Assembly: GCF_051401765.1 (NCBI RefSeq)
Contig: NW_027480422.1
Span: 23,764,001 to 23,828,000, forward strand
Length of the DNA stretch: 64,000 nt
Direction of reading: 5' to 3'
Origin: Calliopsis andreniformis
Taxonomy: Eukaryota; Arthropoda; Insecta; Hymenoptera; Andrenidae
Of the stretch, positions 1-11,947 are shown one piece after another. Both the position numbers and the translations under genes were made by a program. Position 1 is the first letter of the stretch. Each line of letters opens with the position of its first letter. The notes below the pieces were generated by a model, which worked only from the letters and a program-made list of their open reading frames with translations, was not told where the DNA came from and made no database searches.

Positions 1-714
1 TACTGTAGTATTTATTTTGTATTTTATGCTTCGGGCGTTGACTTCTAAGGCCCTAACTATTCGATCTGGTGGAGCAACACCCTAGAGTGAAGCCTTGGTT
101 GCCCGGAACGTGGAAATGACCATCACTTTGACACTGGTTGCAATTACTCCCGTTATACGCTGGAAAAACTGTTGTATTTATATTGTATTTTATGCTTCTG
201 GCGTTGACTTCTAAGGCCCTGACTATTCGATCTGGTGGAGCAACGCCCTAGTGTGAATCCTAGGTTGCCCGGAACATAGAAATGTCCCTTCACTCTGGTT
301 GTAATTATTCCTCTTGTACGATGGAAAAACTGTCGTATTTTTATTGTATTTTATGCGTCGGGCGTTGACTTCTAAGGCCCTAACTATTTGATCTGGTGGA
401 GGAACGCCCTAGAGTGAAGCCTAGATTGCCCGGAACGTAGAAATGTCCATGACTTTCACACTGTTTGTAATTATTCATTTGATACGATGGAAAAACTGTT
501 GTACTTATATTGTATTTTATGCTTCTGGAGTTGACTTGTTGAGGCCCTAACTATTCGATCTGGTGGAACAACGCCATAGAGTGAAGCCTAGGTTGCCCGG
601 AACGTAGAAATGACCATTACTTTCATACTGGTTGCAATTATTCTTTTTATATGATGTAAAAACTGTGGTATTTTTATTGTATTTTATGCGTCTGTAGTTG
701 TTTTCTAAGGCCCT

Positions 715-1155
715 AACTATTCGAACTGGTGGAGCACCGCCCTGTAGTGAAGCCTAGGCTGCCCGGAACGTAGAAATGACCGTTACTTTCACACTGTTTG
801 CAAATATACATTATATACGATTGAAAAGCTGTTGTATTTATATTGTATGTTATGCTTCTGGCGTTGACTTCTTATGCCCTCACTATTTGATCTGGTGGAG
901 CACCGCCCTGTAGTGAAGCCTAGGTTGCCCGGAACGTAGAAAAGACCATTACGTTCACACTGGTTGCAATTATTCCTGTTATACGATGGAAAAACTGTTG
1001 TATCTATTTTGTATTTTACGCTTCTGACGTTGACTTCTTAGGCCCTAACAATTCGATCTGGTGGAACAACGCCCTAGGGTGAAGCCTAGGTTGGCCGGAA
1101 CGTAGAAATGACCATAACTTTCATAGTGGTTGCAATTATTCGTTTTATACGATGG
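715..1155 (+). repeat. Block present three times (copy 1)
   Basis: A stretch of about 440 bp with distinctive variants recurs at about 3701-4141 and 11998-12438. Diagnostic variants are ATACGATTGAAAAGCTG, TTGTATGTTATG, CACTATTTGATC, GAGCACCGCCCTGTAGTG and GTAGAAAAGACC. The offset to the second copy is 2,986 bp, which is 18 monomers minus 2 bp. It marks an older block duplication now carrying private substitutions in each copy. Edges are by eye. Confidence 0.85.
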
Positions 1156-2049
1156 GAAAACTGTTGTATTTATATTGCATTTTATGCTTAAGGCGGTGAC
1201 ATCTAAGGCCGTAGCTATTCGATCTGGTGGAGCAACGCCCTAGAGCTAAGCCTAGGTTGCCCGGAACGTAGAAATGACCTTTACTTTCACACTGTTTGCA
1301 ATTATACATTCTATACGATAGAAAAACTGTTGTATCTATTTTGTATTTTATGCTTCTGGCACTGACTTCTTAGGTCCTAACTATTGGATCTGGTGGAGCA
1401 ACGCCCACGGGTGAAGCCTAGGTTGCGCGGAACGTAGAAATGACCATAACTTTCACACTGGCTTCAATTATTCGTTTTACACAATGGAAAAACTGTTCTA
1501 GTTATTCTGTCTTTTATGCTTCGGGCGTTGACTTCTTAGGCCCTAACTGTTGGATGTGGTGGACCAACGCCCTAGAGTGAAGCCTAGGTTGCCCGGAATG
1601 TAGATATGACCCTTACCTTCACACTGTTTGCGATTATTCATTTTATACGATGGTAAAACAGTTGTACATATATCGTATTTTATGCTTCTGGTGTTGGCTT
1701 CTTAGGCCCTAACTATTCGATCAGGTGGAGCAACGCCCTAGGGTGAAGCCTAGGTTGCCCGGAACGTAGAAATGACCATAACTTTCATACTGGTGGCAAT
1801 TATTCGTTTTATACGATGAAAAAAATGTTGTATTTTTATTGTATTTTATGATTCAGGCGTTGACTTCCAAGGCCCTAACTATTCGATGTGATGGAGCAAC
1901 GCCCTAGAGCAAAACCTAGGTTGCCCGGAACGCAGAAATGACCATTACCTTCACGCTTGTTGCAATTATTCCTGTTATACGATGGACAAACTGTTGGATT
2001 TTGATTGTACTTTATGCTTCTGGCGTTGACTTCTAAGGACCTATCTATT
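1156..2049 (+). repeat. Diverged monomers, mostly without a close partner in the window
   Basis: About five monomers of the same satellite with many private substitutions. Only about 1326-1500 has a clear near relative, at about 14766-14940; both have GACTTCTTAGGTCCTAACTA and CACTGGCTTCAATTATTCG. No gene or foreign sequence is visible. Confidence 0.8.
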
Positions 2050-3866
2050 CGATCTGGTGGAGCAATGCCTCAGAGTTAAGTCTAGGATGCCCGGAACGTA
2101 GAAATGGCCATTACTTTCACACTGGTTGCAATTACTCGTTTTATACGATGGAAAAACTATTGTATTTATATTGTATTTTATGCTTCTGGCGTTGATCTCT
2201 AAGGCCCTAGCTATTCGATCTGGTGGAGCAACGCCTTGGAGTGAAGCCTAGGTTGCGCGGAACGTAGAAATGACCATAACTTTCACACTGGTTTCAATTA
2301 TACGTTTTATGCAATGGAAAAACTGTTATATTTATTTTGTATTTGGTGCTTCTGTCGTTGACTTCTTAGGCCCTAACTATTGGATCTGGTGGACCAACGC
2401 CCTAGAGTGAACCCTAGGTTGCCCGGAACGTGGTAATGACCATCACTTTCACATTGGATGCAATTATTCTTTTTATACGATAGAAAAACTGTTGTATTTT
2501 TAATGTATTTTATGACTCTGGAGCTGTTTTCTAAGGCACTAACTATTCGACCTGGAGGAGCAACGCCCTAGAGTGAAGCCTCGGTTGCACGGAACGTAGA
2601 AATGACCATTACTTTCACACTGGTTATAATTATTCCTTTTATACGATGGAAAAACTGTTGTATTTTTATTGTATCTTATGCTTCTGGCGTTTACTTCTAT
2701 GTCCCTCGCTATTCGATCTGGTGGAGCAACGCCCTAGAGTGAAACCTAGGTTGCCCGGAGAGTAGAAATGTCCATTACTTTCACACTGGTTGCAATTATA
2801 CCTTTTATACGATGGAAAAACTGTTGTACCTTCATTGTATTTTATGCTTCTGGCATTGACTTCTAAATCCCTTGCTATTCGGTCTGGTGGAGCAACGCCC
2901 TTGAGCGAAGCCTAGGTTGCCCGGAACGTAAAAATGAGCTGCACATTCACACTGGTTGCAATTATTCCTGTAATACGATGGAAAAACTGTTGTACTTATG
3001 TTGTATTTTATGCTTGTGGCTTCGAATTCTAAGTCCCTAACTATTCGATCTGGTGGAGCAACGCCCTAAAGTGAAGCCTAGGTTGCCCGGAACGTAGAAA
3101 TGACCATAACTTTCACACTGTTTGTAATCATTCATTTTATACGATGGAAAAGCTGTTGTATTTATATTGTATTTTATGCTTCTGGAGTTGACATCTAAGG
3201 CCGTAGCTATTCGATGTGGTGGAGCAACGCCCAAGAGTGAAACCTAGGTTGCCCGGAAAATAGAAATGACCAATACTTTCACAATGGTTGCAATTATTCC
3301 TTTTATACGATGGAAAAACTGTTGTATTTTTATTGTATCTTATGCTTCTGCCGTTTACTTCTAAGTCCCTCGCTATTCGATCTGGTGGAGCAGCGCCCTA
3401 GTGAAACCTAGGTTGCCCGGAAAGTAGAAATGACCATAACTTTCATACTGGTTGCAATTATTCGTTTTATAAGATGGGAAAACTGTTGTATTTATATTGT
3501 ATTTTATGCTTCGGGCGCTGACTTCTAAGGCACTAACGATTCGATCTGGTGGAGCACCGCCCTGCAGTGAAGCCTAGGTTGCCCGGAACGTAGAAATGAC
3601 CTGTACTTTCACACTGGTTGCAGTTATTCCGGTTATACGATGGAAAAACTGTTTCATTTTTATTGTATTTTATGCTTCTGTCGTTGAATTCTTAGGCCCA
3701 AACTATTTGATCTGGTGGAGCACCGCCCTGTAGTGAAGCCTAGGCGGCCCGGAACGTAGAAATGACCTTTACTTTCACACTGTTTGCAAATATACATTAT
3801 ATACGATTGAAAAGCTGTTGTATTTATATTGTATGTTATGCTTCTGGCGTTGACTTCTTAGGCCCT
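2050..3866 (+). repeat. Parental copy of an ~1.8 kb block duplication
   Basis: This stretch matches 4704-6188. The first part aligns at an offset of 2,654 bp (16 monomers minus 2), with shared variants CAGAGTTAAGTCTAGGATGC, TTATACGTTTTATGCAATGG and TTATGACTCTGGAGCTG. After about 2740 the offset changes to 2,322 bp from about 3069 on, so about 332 bp (two monomers, roughly 2740-3069) have no counterpart in the other copy. A 2-bp deletion near 3397 (GCCCTAGTGAAACC) is present in both copies and explains the off-multiple spacing. Confidence 0.85.
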
Positions 3867-4202
3867 CACTATTTGATCTGGTGGAGCACCGCCCTGTAGT
3901 GAAGCCTAGGTTGCCCTGAACGTAGAAAAGACCATTACCTTCACACTAGTTGCAATTATTCCTGTTATACGATGGAAAAACTGTTGTATCTATTTTGTAT
4001 TTTGCGCTTCTGGCGTTGACTTCTTAGGCCCTAACAATTCGATCAGGTGGAACAACGCCCTAGGGTGAAGCCTAGGTTGGCCGGAACGTAGAAATGACCA
4101 TAACTTTCATAGTGGTTGCAATTATTCGTTTTATACGATGGAAGAACTGTTGTATTAATTTTGTATTTGGTGCTTCTGGTGTTGACTTCTTAGGCCCTAA
4201 CT

Positions 4203-4534
4203 GTTGGATGTGGTGGACCAAAGCCCAAGAGTGAAGCCTAGGTTGCCCGGAACGTAGAAATGACCGTTACTTTCACACTGTTTGCAAATGTACATTATAT
4301 ACCATGGAAAAGCTGTTGTATTTATATTGTATTTTATGCTTCTGGCGTTGACTTCTTAGGCCCTAACTGTTGGATGTGGTGGACCAAAGCCCTAGAGTGA
4401 AGCCTAGGTTGCCCGGAACGTAGAAATGACCGTTACTTTCACACTGTTTGCAAATGTACATTATATACCATGGAAAAGCTGTTGTATTTATATTGTATTT
4501 TATGCTTCTGGCGTTGACTTCTTAGGCCCTAACT
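4203..4534 (+). repeat. Single-monomer tandem duplication
   Basis: Two adjacent monomers, 4203-4368 and 4369-4534, are nearly identical. They share GTTGGATGTGGTGGACCAAA, CAAATGTACATTATATACC and ATGGAAAAGCTGTTG. The clearest difference is CCCAAGAG against CCCTAGAG. Neighbouring monomers elsewhere differ at many more positions, so this is a recent one-unit duplication. Related pairs are present around 12500-12830. Confidence 0.8.
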
Positions 4535-4703
4535 ATTTGATCCGGTGGAGCACCGCCCTGTAGTGAAGCCTAGGTTGTCCGGAACATGGAAATGACCATA
4601 ACTTTCACACTGGTTTCAATTATTCGTTTTATACAATGGAAAAACTGTTCTATTTATTTTGTATTTTATGCTTCGGGCGTTGACTTCTATGGCCCTAACT
4701 ATT

Positions 4704-6188
4704 CGATCTGGTGGAGCAATGCCTCAGAGTTAAGTCTAGGATGCCCGGAACGTAGAAATGGCCATTACTATCACACTGGTTGCAATTACTCGTTTTATAC
4801 GATGGAAAAACTATTGTATTTATATTGTATTTTATGCTTCTGGCGTTGATCTCTAAGGCCCTAGCTATTCGATCTGGTGGAGCAACGCCTTGGAGTGAAG
4901 CCTAGGTTGCGCGGAACGTAGAAATGACCATAACTTTCACACTGGTTTCAATTATACGTTTTATGCAATGGAAAAACTGTTATATTTATTTTGTATTTGG
5001 TGCTTCTGTCGTTGACTTCTTAGGCCCTAACTATTGGATCTGGTGGACCAACGCCCTAGAGTGAACCCTAGGTTGCCCGGAACGTGGTAATGACCATCAC
5101 TTTCACATTGGATGCAATTATTCTTTTTATACGATAGAAAAACTGTTGTATTTTTAATGTATTTTATGACTCTGGAGCTGTTTTCTAAGGCCCTAACTAT
5201 TCGACCTGGAGGAGCAACGCCCTAGAGTGAAGCCTCGGTTGCACGGAACGTAGAAATGACCATTACTTTCACACTGGTTATAATTATTCCTTTTATACGA
5301 TGGAAAAACTGTTGTATTTTTATTGTATCTTATGCTTCTGGCGTTTACCTCTATGTCCCTCGCTATTCGATCTGGTGGAGCAACGCCCTAGAGTGAAGCC
5401 TAGCTTGCCCGGAACGTAGAAATGACCATAACTTTCACACTGTTTGTAATCATTCATTTTATACGATGGAAAAGCTGTTGTATTTATATTGTATTTTATG
5501 CTTCTGGAGTTGACATCTAAGGCCGTAGCTATTCGATGTGGTGGAGCAACGCCCAAGAGTGAAACCTAGGTTGCCCGGAAAATAGAAATGACCAATACTT
5601 TCACAATGGTTGCAATTATTCCTTTTATACGATGGAAAAACTGTTGTATTTTTATTGTATCTTATGCTTCTGCCGTTTACTTCTAAGTCCCTCGCTATTC
5701 GATCTGGTGGAGCAGCGCCCTAGTGAAACCTAGGTTGCCCGGAAAGTAGAAATGACCATAACTTTCATACTGGTTGCAATTATTCGTTTTATAAGATGGG
5801 AAAACTGTTGTATTTATATTGTATTTTATGCTTCGGGCGCTGACTTCTAAGGCACTAACGATTCGATCTGGTGGAGCACCGCCCTGCAGTGAAGCCTAGG
5901 TTGCCCGGAACGTAGAAATGACCTGTACTTTCACACTGGTTGCAGTTATTCCGGTTATACGATGGAAAAACTGTTTCATTTTTATTGTATTTTATGCTTC
6001 TGTCGTTGAATTCTTAGGCCCAAACTATTTGATCTGGTGGAGCACCGCCCTGTAGTGAAGCCTAGGCTGCCAGGAACGTAGAAATGACCTTTACTTTCAC
6101 ACTGTTTGCAAATATACATTATATACGATTGAAAAGCTGTTGTATTTATATTGTATGTTATGCTTCTGGCGTTGACTTCTTAGGCCCT
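4704..6188 (+). repeat. Derived copy of 2050-3866 lacking two monomers
   Basis: It begins with GGAGCAATGCCTCAGAGTTA and follows 2050-2740 closely, then jumps at about 5390 to sequence matching 3069 onward. The offset changes from 2,654 to 2,322 bp, exactly two monomers. The join is seamless in monomer phase, as expected for unequal crossing over between aligned repeats. It ends near 6188, where TAGGCCCTATGTATTCG replaces the expected TAGGCCCTCACTATTTG. Confidence 0.82.
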
Positions 6189-6880
6189 ATGTATTCGATC
6201 TGGTGTAGCATTGCCTCAGAGTTAAGTCTAGGATGCCCGCAACGTACAAATGGCTATTACTTTCACACTGGTTGCAATTATTCGTTTTATACGATGGAAA
6301 AACTGTTGTACATATATCGTATTTTATGCTTCTGGCGTTAACTTCTTAGGCCCTAACTATTGGATCTGGTGGATCACCGCCCTGAAGTGAAGCATAAGTT
6401 GCGCGGAATGTAGAAATGATCATCACTTTCACACTGGTTGCAATTATTCTTGTTATACGATCGAAAAACTGTTGTATTTATTTCGTATTTTATGCCTCTG
6501 GCGTTGACTCCGAAGGCCGTAGCTACCCGATGTGGTGGAGAAACGCCCTAGAGTGAAGCCTAGGTTGCCCAGAAAGTAGAAATGACCATTACCTCCACAC
6601 TGTTTGCAATTATTCATTTTATACAATGGAGAAACTGTTGTATTTATATTGTTTTTTACAGTTATGGCGTTGACTTCTTAGGCCCTAACTATTGGATCTG
6701 GTGGACCAACGCCCTAGAGTGAAGCCTAGGTTGCCCGGAACGTAGAAATGACCATTACTTCCACACTGTTTGCAATTATTCATATTATACAGTGGAAAAA
6801 CTGTTGTATTTATATTGTATTTTATGCTTCTGGCATTGTGTTCTAAGGCCCTAACTATTCGATGTGGTTGAGCAACGCCC
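6183..6880 (+). repeat. Block shared with 15311-16010
   Basis: About four monomers aligned at an offset of 9,128 bp (55 monomers minus 2). Shared variants include GGTGTAGCATTGCCTCAGAG, GAAGCATAAGTTGCGCGG, TATACGATCGAAAAACTG and CATTATTTCGTATTTTATGCC-like tracts. Its last two monomers also recur at about 7590-7874, a 996-bp (six-monomer) offset, with CATATTATACAGTGG and CTGGCATTGTGTTC. Confidence 0.8.
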
Positions 6881-7570
6881 TGTAGTGAAGCCTAGGTTGT
6901 CCGGAACATGGAAATGACCATAACTTTCACACTGGTTTCAATTATTCGTTTTATACAATGGAAAAACTGTTCTATTTATTTTGTATTTTATGCTTCGGGC
7001 GTTGACTTCTATGGCCCTAACTATTCGATCTGGTGGAGCAACGCCCTAGAGTGAAGCCTAGGTTGCCCGGAACGTGGAAATGACCATTACCTTCACACTG
7101 TTTGCGATTATTCATTTTATACGATGGTAAAACTGTTGTATTTATTTTGTATTTTATGCTTCTGGCATTGACTTCTAAGGCCCAAGCTATTCCAACTGGT
7201 GGAGCAACGCCCTAGAGTGGAGCCTAGGTCGCCCGAAACTTGGAAATGACCATTCCTTTCACTCTGGTTGCAATTATTCCAGCTACACGATGGACAAACT
7301 GTTGGATTTTGATTGTACTTTATGCTTCAGGCGTTGACTTCTTAGGCCCTAACTATTCGCTCTGGTGGAACAACGCCCTAGGGTGAAGCCTAGGTTGCCC
7401 GGAACGTAGAAATGACCATTACCTTCACACTGTTTGCGATTATTCAATTTATACGATGGTAAAACTGTTGTACATATATCGTATTTTATGCTTCTGGCGT
7501 TGACTTCTTAGGCCCAAACTATTCGATCAGCTGGAGTAACGCCCTAGGGTGAAGCCTAGGTTGCCCGGAA
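6880..7570 (+). repeat. Block shared with about 12859-13420
   Basis: It begins with the rare variant GGTTGTCCGGAACATGG and runs through ATTATTCATTTTATACGATGG, GGAGCCTAGGTCGCCCGAAA and the GGATTTTGATTGTACTTTAT monomer type. The offset to the second copy is about 5,975 bp (36 monomers minus 1). The later part, about 7440-7570, diverges from that copy. It is ordinary satellite with no gene. Confidence 0.78.
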
Positions 7571-7609
7571 CGTAGAAATGACGATAACTTTCATGCGGGT
7601 TGCAATTAT

Positions 7610-8355
7610 TCATTTTATACAATGGAGAAACTGTTGTATTTATATTGTTTTTTACAGTTATGGCGTTGACTTCTTAGGCCCTAACTATTGGATCTGGTGG
7701 ACGAACGCCCTAGAGTGAAGCCTAGGTTGCCCGGAACGTAGAAATGACCATTACTTCCACACTGTTTGCAATTATTCATATTATACAGTGGAAAAACTGT
7801 TGTATTTATATTGTATTTTATGCTTCTGGCATTGTGTTCTAAGGCCCTAACTATTCGATGTGGTTGAGCAACGCCCTAGAGTGAAGCCTAGATTGCCCGG
7901 AACGTAGAAGTGACCAGAACTTTCATACTGGTTGCAATTATTCGTTTTATACAGTGGAAAAACTGTTGTATTTATATTGTATTTTATGCTTCTGGCATTG
8001 TGTTCTAAGGCCCTAACTATTCGATGTGGTGGAGAAACGCCCTAGAGTGAAGCCTAGGTTGCCCGGAATGCAGAAATGACCATAGCTTTCACACTGGTTG
8101 CAATTATTCCTGTTATACAAGGGAAAAACTGTTGTATTTATACTGTATTTTATGCTTCTGGCGTTGACTTCTTAGGCCCTAACTGTTGGATGTGGTGGAC
8201 CAAAGCCCTAGAGTGAAGCCTAGGTTGCCCGGAACGTAGAAATGACCGTTACTTTCACACTGTTTGCAAATGTACATAATATACCATGGAAAAGCTGTTG
8301 TATTTATATTGTATTTTATGCCTCTGGCGTTGACTTCTTAGGCCCTAACTATTTG
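7610..8355 (+). repeat. Block shared with 15741-16486
   Basis: Four to five monomers align at an offset of about 8,131 bp (49 monomers minus 3). Shared rare variants are TTATGGCGTTGACTTC, GTGACCAGAACTTTCATAC, GGAATGCAGAAATGACC and TATACAAGGGAAAA. Two adjacent monomers here both carry GGCATTGTGTTCTAAGG (about 7829 and 7995), a local one-unit duplication. Confidence 0.8.
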
Positions 8356-8699
8356 ATCAGCTGGAGTAACGCCCTAGGGTGAAGCCTAGCTTACCCGGAA
8401 CGTAGAAATGACGATAACTTTGATACGGGTTGCAATTATTCGTTTTATACGATGGAAAAACTGTTGTATTAATTTTGTGTTTGGTGCTTCAGGCGTTGAC
8501 TTCTTAGGCCCTAACTATTCGCTCTGGTGGAACAACGCCCTAGGGTGAAGCCTAGGTTGCCCGGAACGTAGAAATGACCATTACCTTCACACTGTTTGCG
8601 ATTATTCATTTTATACAATGGTAAAACTGTTGTACATATATCGTATTTTATGCTTCTGGCGTTGACTTCTTAGGCCCTAGCTATTCGATCCGGTGGAGC
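8356..8699 (+). repeat. Satellite monomers between block copies
   Basis: About two monomers of the same satellite. They carry GATCAGCTGGAGTAACGCC, TTAATTTTGTGTTTGG and CTATTCGCTCTGGTGGAAC variants that also occur elsewhere, for example near 7510 and 7350. No gene or foreign insertion is present. Confidence 0.8.
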
Positions 8700-9430
8700 A
8701 ACGCCCTAGAGTGAAGCCTAGGTTGCCCGGAATGTAGAAATGACCATCACTTTCACACTGGTTGCAATTATTCTTGTTATACGATGGAAAAACTGTTGTA
8801 TTTATTTTGTATTTTATGCTTCTGGCATTGACTTCTAAGGCCCTAGCTACTCCATCTGGTGGAGCAACGCCCTAGAGTGGAGCCTAGGTCGCCCGAAACG
8901 TAGAAGTGACTATTACTTTCACTCTGGTTGCAATTATTCCAGCTATACGGTGGACAAACTGTTGGATTTTGATTGTACTTTATACTTCTGGCGTTGACTT
9001 TTAAGGCCCTATGTATTCGATCTGGCGCAGCAATGCCTCAGAGTTAAGTCTAGGTAGCCCGGAATATAGAAATGACCATCACCTTCACACGGTTTGCGAT
9101 TATTCATTTTATACGATGGTAAAACTGTTGTACATATACCGTATTTTATGCATCTGGCGTTGACTTCTTAGGCCCTAACTATTCGATCAGGTGGAGCCAC
9201 GCCCTAGGGTGAAGCCTAGGTTGCCCGGAACGTAGAAATGACCATAACCTTCATACTGGTTGCAATTATTCGTTTTATACGATGGAAAAACTGTTGTATT
9301 AATTTTGTATTTGGTGCTCCTGGCGTTGACTTCTTAGGCCCTAACTATTCGATCCGGTGGAGCAACGCCCTAGAGTCAAGCCTAGGTTGCCCGGAATGTA
9401 GAAATGACCATCACTTTCACACTTGTTGCA
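8700..9430 (+). repeat. Block shared with 19155-19885
   Basis: It aligns at an offset of 10,455 bp (63 monomers minus 3). Shared variants are AAACGTAGAAGTGACTATTA, GATCTGGCGCAGCAATGCC, CACACGGTTTGCGATTATTC and TTAATTTTGTATTTGGTGC. The GGCGCAGCAATG monomer type is a useful tag: it recurs at about 16990, 19480, 22800 and 25620, marking further copies of this block. Confidence 0.82.
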
Positions 9431-10359
9431 ATTACTCCTGTTATACGATGGAAAAACTGTTATATCTTTATCGTATTTTATGCTTCTGGCGTTGACTTCT
9501 TAGGCCCTAACTATTGGAACTGGTGGACCAACGCCCTAGAGTGAAGCCTAGGTGGCCCGGAACGTGGAAATGACCATCACTTTCACACTGGTTGCAATGA
9601 TTCCCGGTATACTATGGAAAAACTGTTGTGTTTATATCGTATTTTATGCTTCTGGCGTTGACTTTTAAGGCCCTAACTATTCCATGTGGTGTAGCAACGC
9701 CCTAGAGTGAAGCCTAGGCTGACGGGAGCGTAGAAATGACCATTACCTTCACACTGTTTGGAATTATTCCTGTTATACGATGGAAAACTGTTGGATTTTT
9801 ATTGTATTTTATGCTTCTGGCGTTGACTTCTAAGGCCGTAGCTATTCGATGTGCTGGAGCAACGCCCTAGAGTGAAGCCTAGGTTGCACGAAACGTAGAA
9901 CTGACCATAACTTTCACACTGGATGCAATTATCCGTTTTATACGATGGAAAAGCTGTTGTATTTAAACTGTATTTTATGCTTCTGGCGTTGACTTCTGAG
10001 GCCCTAATTATTCGATGTGGTGGAGCAACGCCCTGGAGCAAAACCTAGGTTGCACGTCCGTAGAAATGACCATAACTTTCACACTGGTTGCAATTATTCA
10101 TTTTATACAATGGAAAAGCTGTTCTATTAATTTTGTATTTTATGCTTCGGGCGTTGACTTCTAAGGCACTCACTATTGGATCTGGTGGACCAACGCCCTA
10201 GACTGAAGCGTAGGTTGCCAGGAACGTAGAAATGACCATCACTTTCACACTGTTTGCAATTATACCTGTTATACGATGGAAGAACTGTTGTATTTATATT
10301 GTGATTTATGCTTCGGGGGTTGACTTCTAAGGCCCTAACTATTCCATCTGGTGGAGCAA
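9431..10359 (+). repeat. Diverged monomers without a clear partner
   Basis: Five to six monomers with many private substitutions and small indels, such as GATGGAAAACTGTTGG at about 9780 and GGTTGCACGTCCG at about 10050. The reverse strand has a chance-open 80-codon frame at 9799-10041 that is plain satellite. No gene or inserted element is visible. Confidence 0.8.
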
Positions 10360-11120
10360 CGCCCTAGTGTGAATCCTAGGTTGCCCGGAACGTAGAAATG
10401 TCCATCACCTTCACTCTGGTTGTAATTATTCCTCTTGTACGATGGAAAAACTGTCGTATTTTTATTGTATTTTATGCGTCGGGCGTTGACTTCTAAGGCC
10501 CTAACTATTTGATCTGGTGGAGGAACGCCCTAGAGTGAAGCCTAGATTGCCCGGAACGTAGAAATGACCATTACTTTCACACTGGTTGCAATTATTAGTT
10601 TCATGCAATGGAAAAACTGTTCTATTAATTTTGTATTTAATGCTTCGGGCGTTGACTGCCAAGGCCCCGACTATTCGATCTGGTGGAGCAACGCCATAGT
10701 GTCAAGCCTAGGTTGCCCGGAACGTAGATATGACCATTACTTTCACACTGGTGGCAATTATTCATTTAATACGATGGAAAAAGCTGTTGTATTTATATTG
10801 CTTTTTATGCTTCTGGCGTTGACTTCTAAGGCCGTAGCTATTCGATCTGGTGGAGCAACGCCCTAGAGTGAAGCCAAGGTTGCAGGGAACGTAGATATGA
10901 CCATAACTTTCACACTGGTTGGAATTATTCGTTTCATGCAATGGAAAAACTGTTCTATTAATTTTGTATTTAATGCTTCGGACGTTGACTTCTTGGGCCC
11001 TAACTATTGGATCTGGTGGACCAACGCCCTAGAGTGAAGCCTTGGTTGCCCGGAACGTGGAAATGACCATCACTTTGACACTGGTTGCAATTACTCCCGT
11101 TATACGCTGGAAAAACTGTT
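10360..11120 (+). repeat. Block containing two segments also seen at the window start
   Basis: About 10361-10565 matches about 241-450 (shared GTGTGAATCCTAGG, TCCTCTTGTACGATGG, GTGGAGGAACGCC). About 11031-11120 matches about 85-175 (shared AGCCTTGGTTGCCC, ATTACTCCCGTTATACGC). The offsets differ (10,116 and 10,947 bp), so the two segments lie in the opposite order here from at the window start. Two adjacent monomers near 10590 and 10930 share TTTCATGCAATGGAAAAACT. Confidence 0.75.
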
Positions 11121-11940
11121 GTATTTTTACTGTATTTTACGATTCGGGCGCCGTCTTCTAAGGCCCTATCTATTCGATCTGGTGGAGCAACGCCCTAGAG
11201 TGAAGCCTGGGATGCCCGAAACGTAGACATGAGCATTACTTTCACTCTGGTTGTAATTATTCATGCTATACGATGGAAGAACTGTTGTATTTTTATTGTA
11301 TTTTATGCTTCTGGCGTTGACTTCTTAGGTCCTAACCATTCGATCTGGTGGAGCAACGCCCTAGAGTGAAGCCTAGGTTGCTCCGAACGTAGAAATGACC
11401 ATAGCTTTCATACTGGTTGCAATTATTCGTTTCATACGATGGAAACACTGTTGTATTTATACTGTATTTTATGCTTCTGGCGTTGACTTCTAAGGCCCTA
11501 ACTATTCGACCTGGTGGAACAGCGCCCTAGAGTGAAGCCTGGGTTGCCCTGAACGTAGAAATGACCATCACTTTCACACTGGTTGCAATTATTCGTTTTA
11601 CACGATGGAAAAACTGTTGTATTTATATTGTATTTTATGCTTCTGGCGTTGACTTCTTAGGCCCTAACAGTTCGATCTGGTGTAGCAACGCCCTAGAGTG
11701 AAGCCAAGGTTTCCCGGAACGTAGAAATGACCGTTACTTTCACAATGTTTGCAATTATTCATTTTATACGATGGAAAAACTGTAGTACTTATATTGCTTT
11801 TTATGCTTCTGGCGTTGACTCCTATGGCCGTAGCTATTCGATTTGGTGGAGCAGCGCCCTAGAGTGAAGCCAAGGTTGCACGGAACGTAGACATGACCAT
11901 TACTTTCACTCTGGTTGCAATTATTCATGCTATACGATGG
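11121..11940 (+). repeat. Diverged monomers
   Basis: About five monomers of the satellite with scattered substitutions, for example GGTTGCTCCGAACG and TGGAAACACTG. I see no strong long-range partner and no gene. Confidence 0.78.
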
Positions 11941-11947
11941 AAAAACT

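Noticed and set aside
3037..10041. Reverse-strand open frames of 65-80 codons beginning with a VAPPHRI-like stretch
   Set aside because: They are the reverse complement of the same monomer (GGTGGAGCAACGCC region) and appear wherever stops are lost by chance. No gene.
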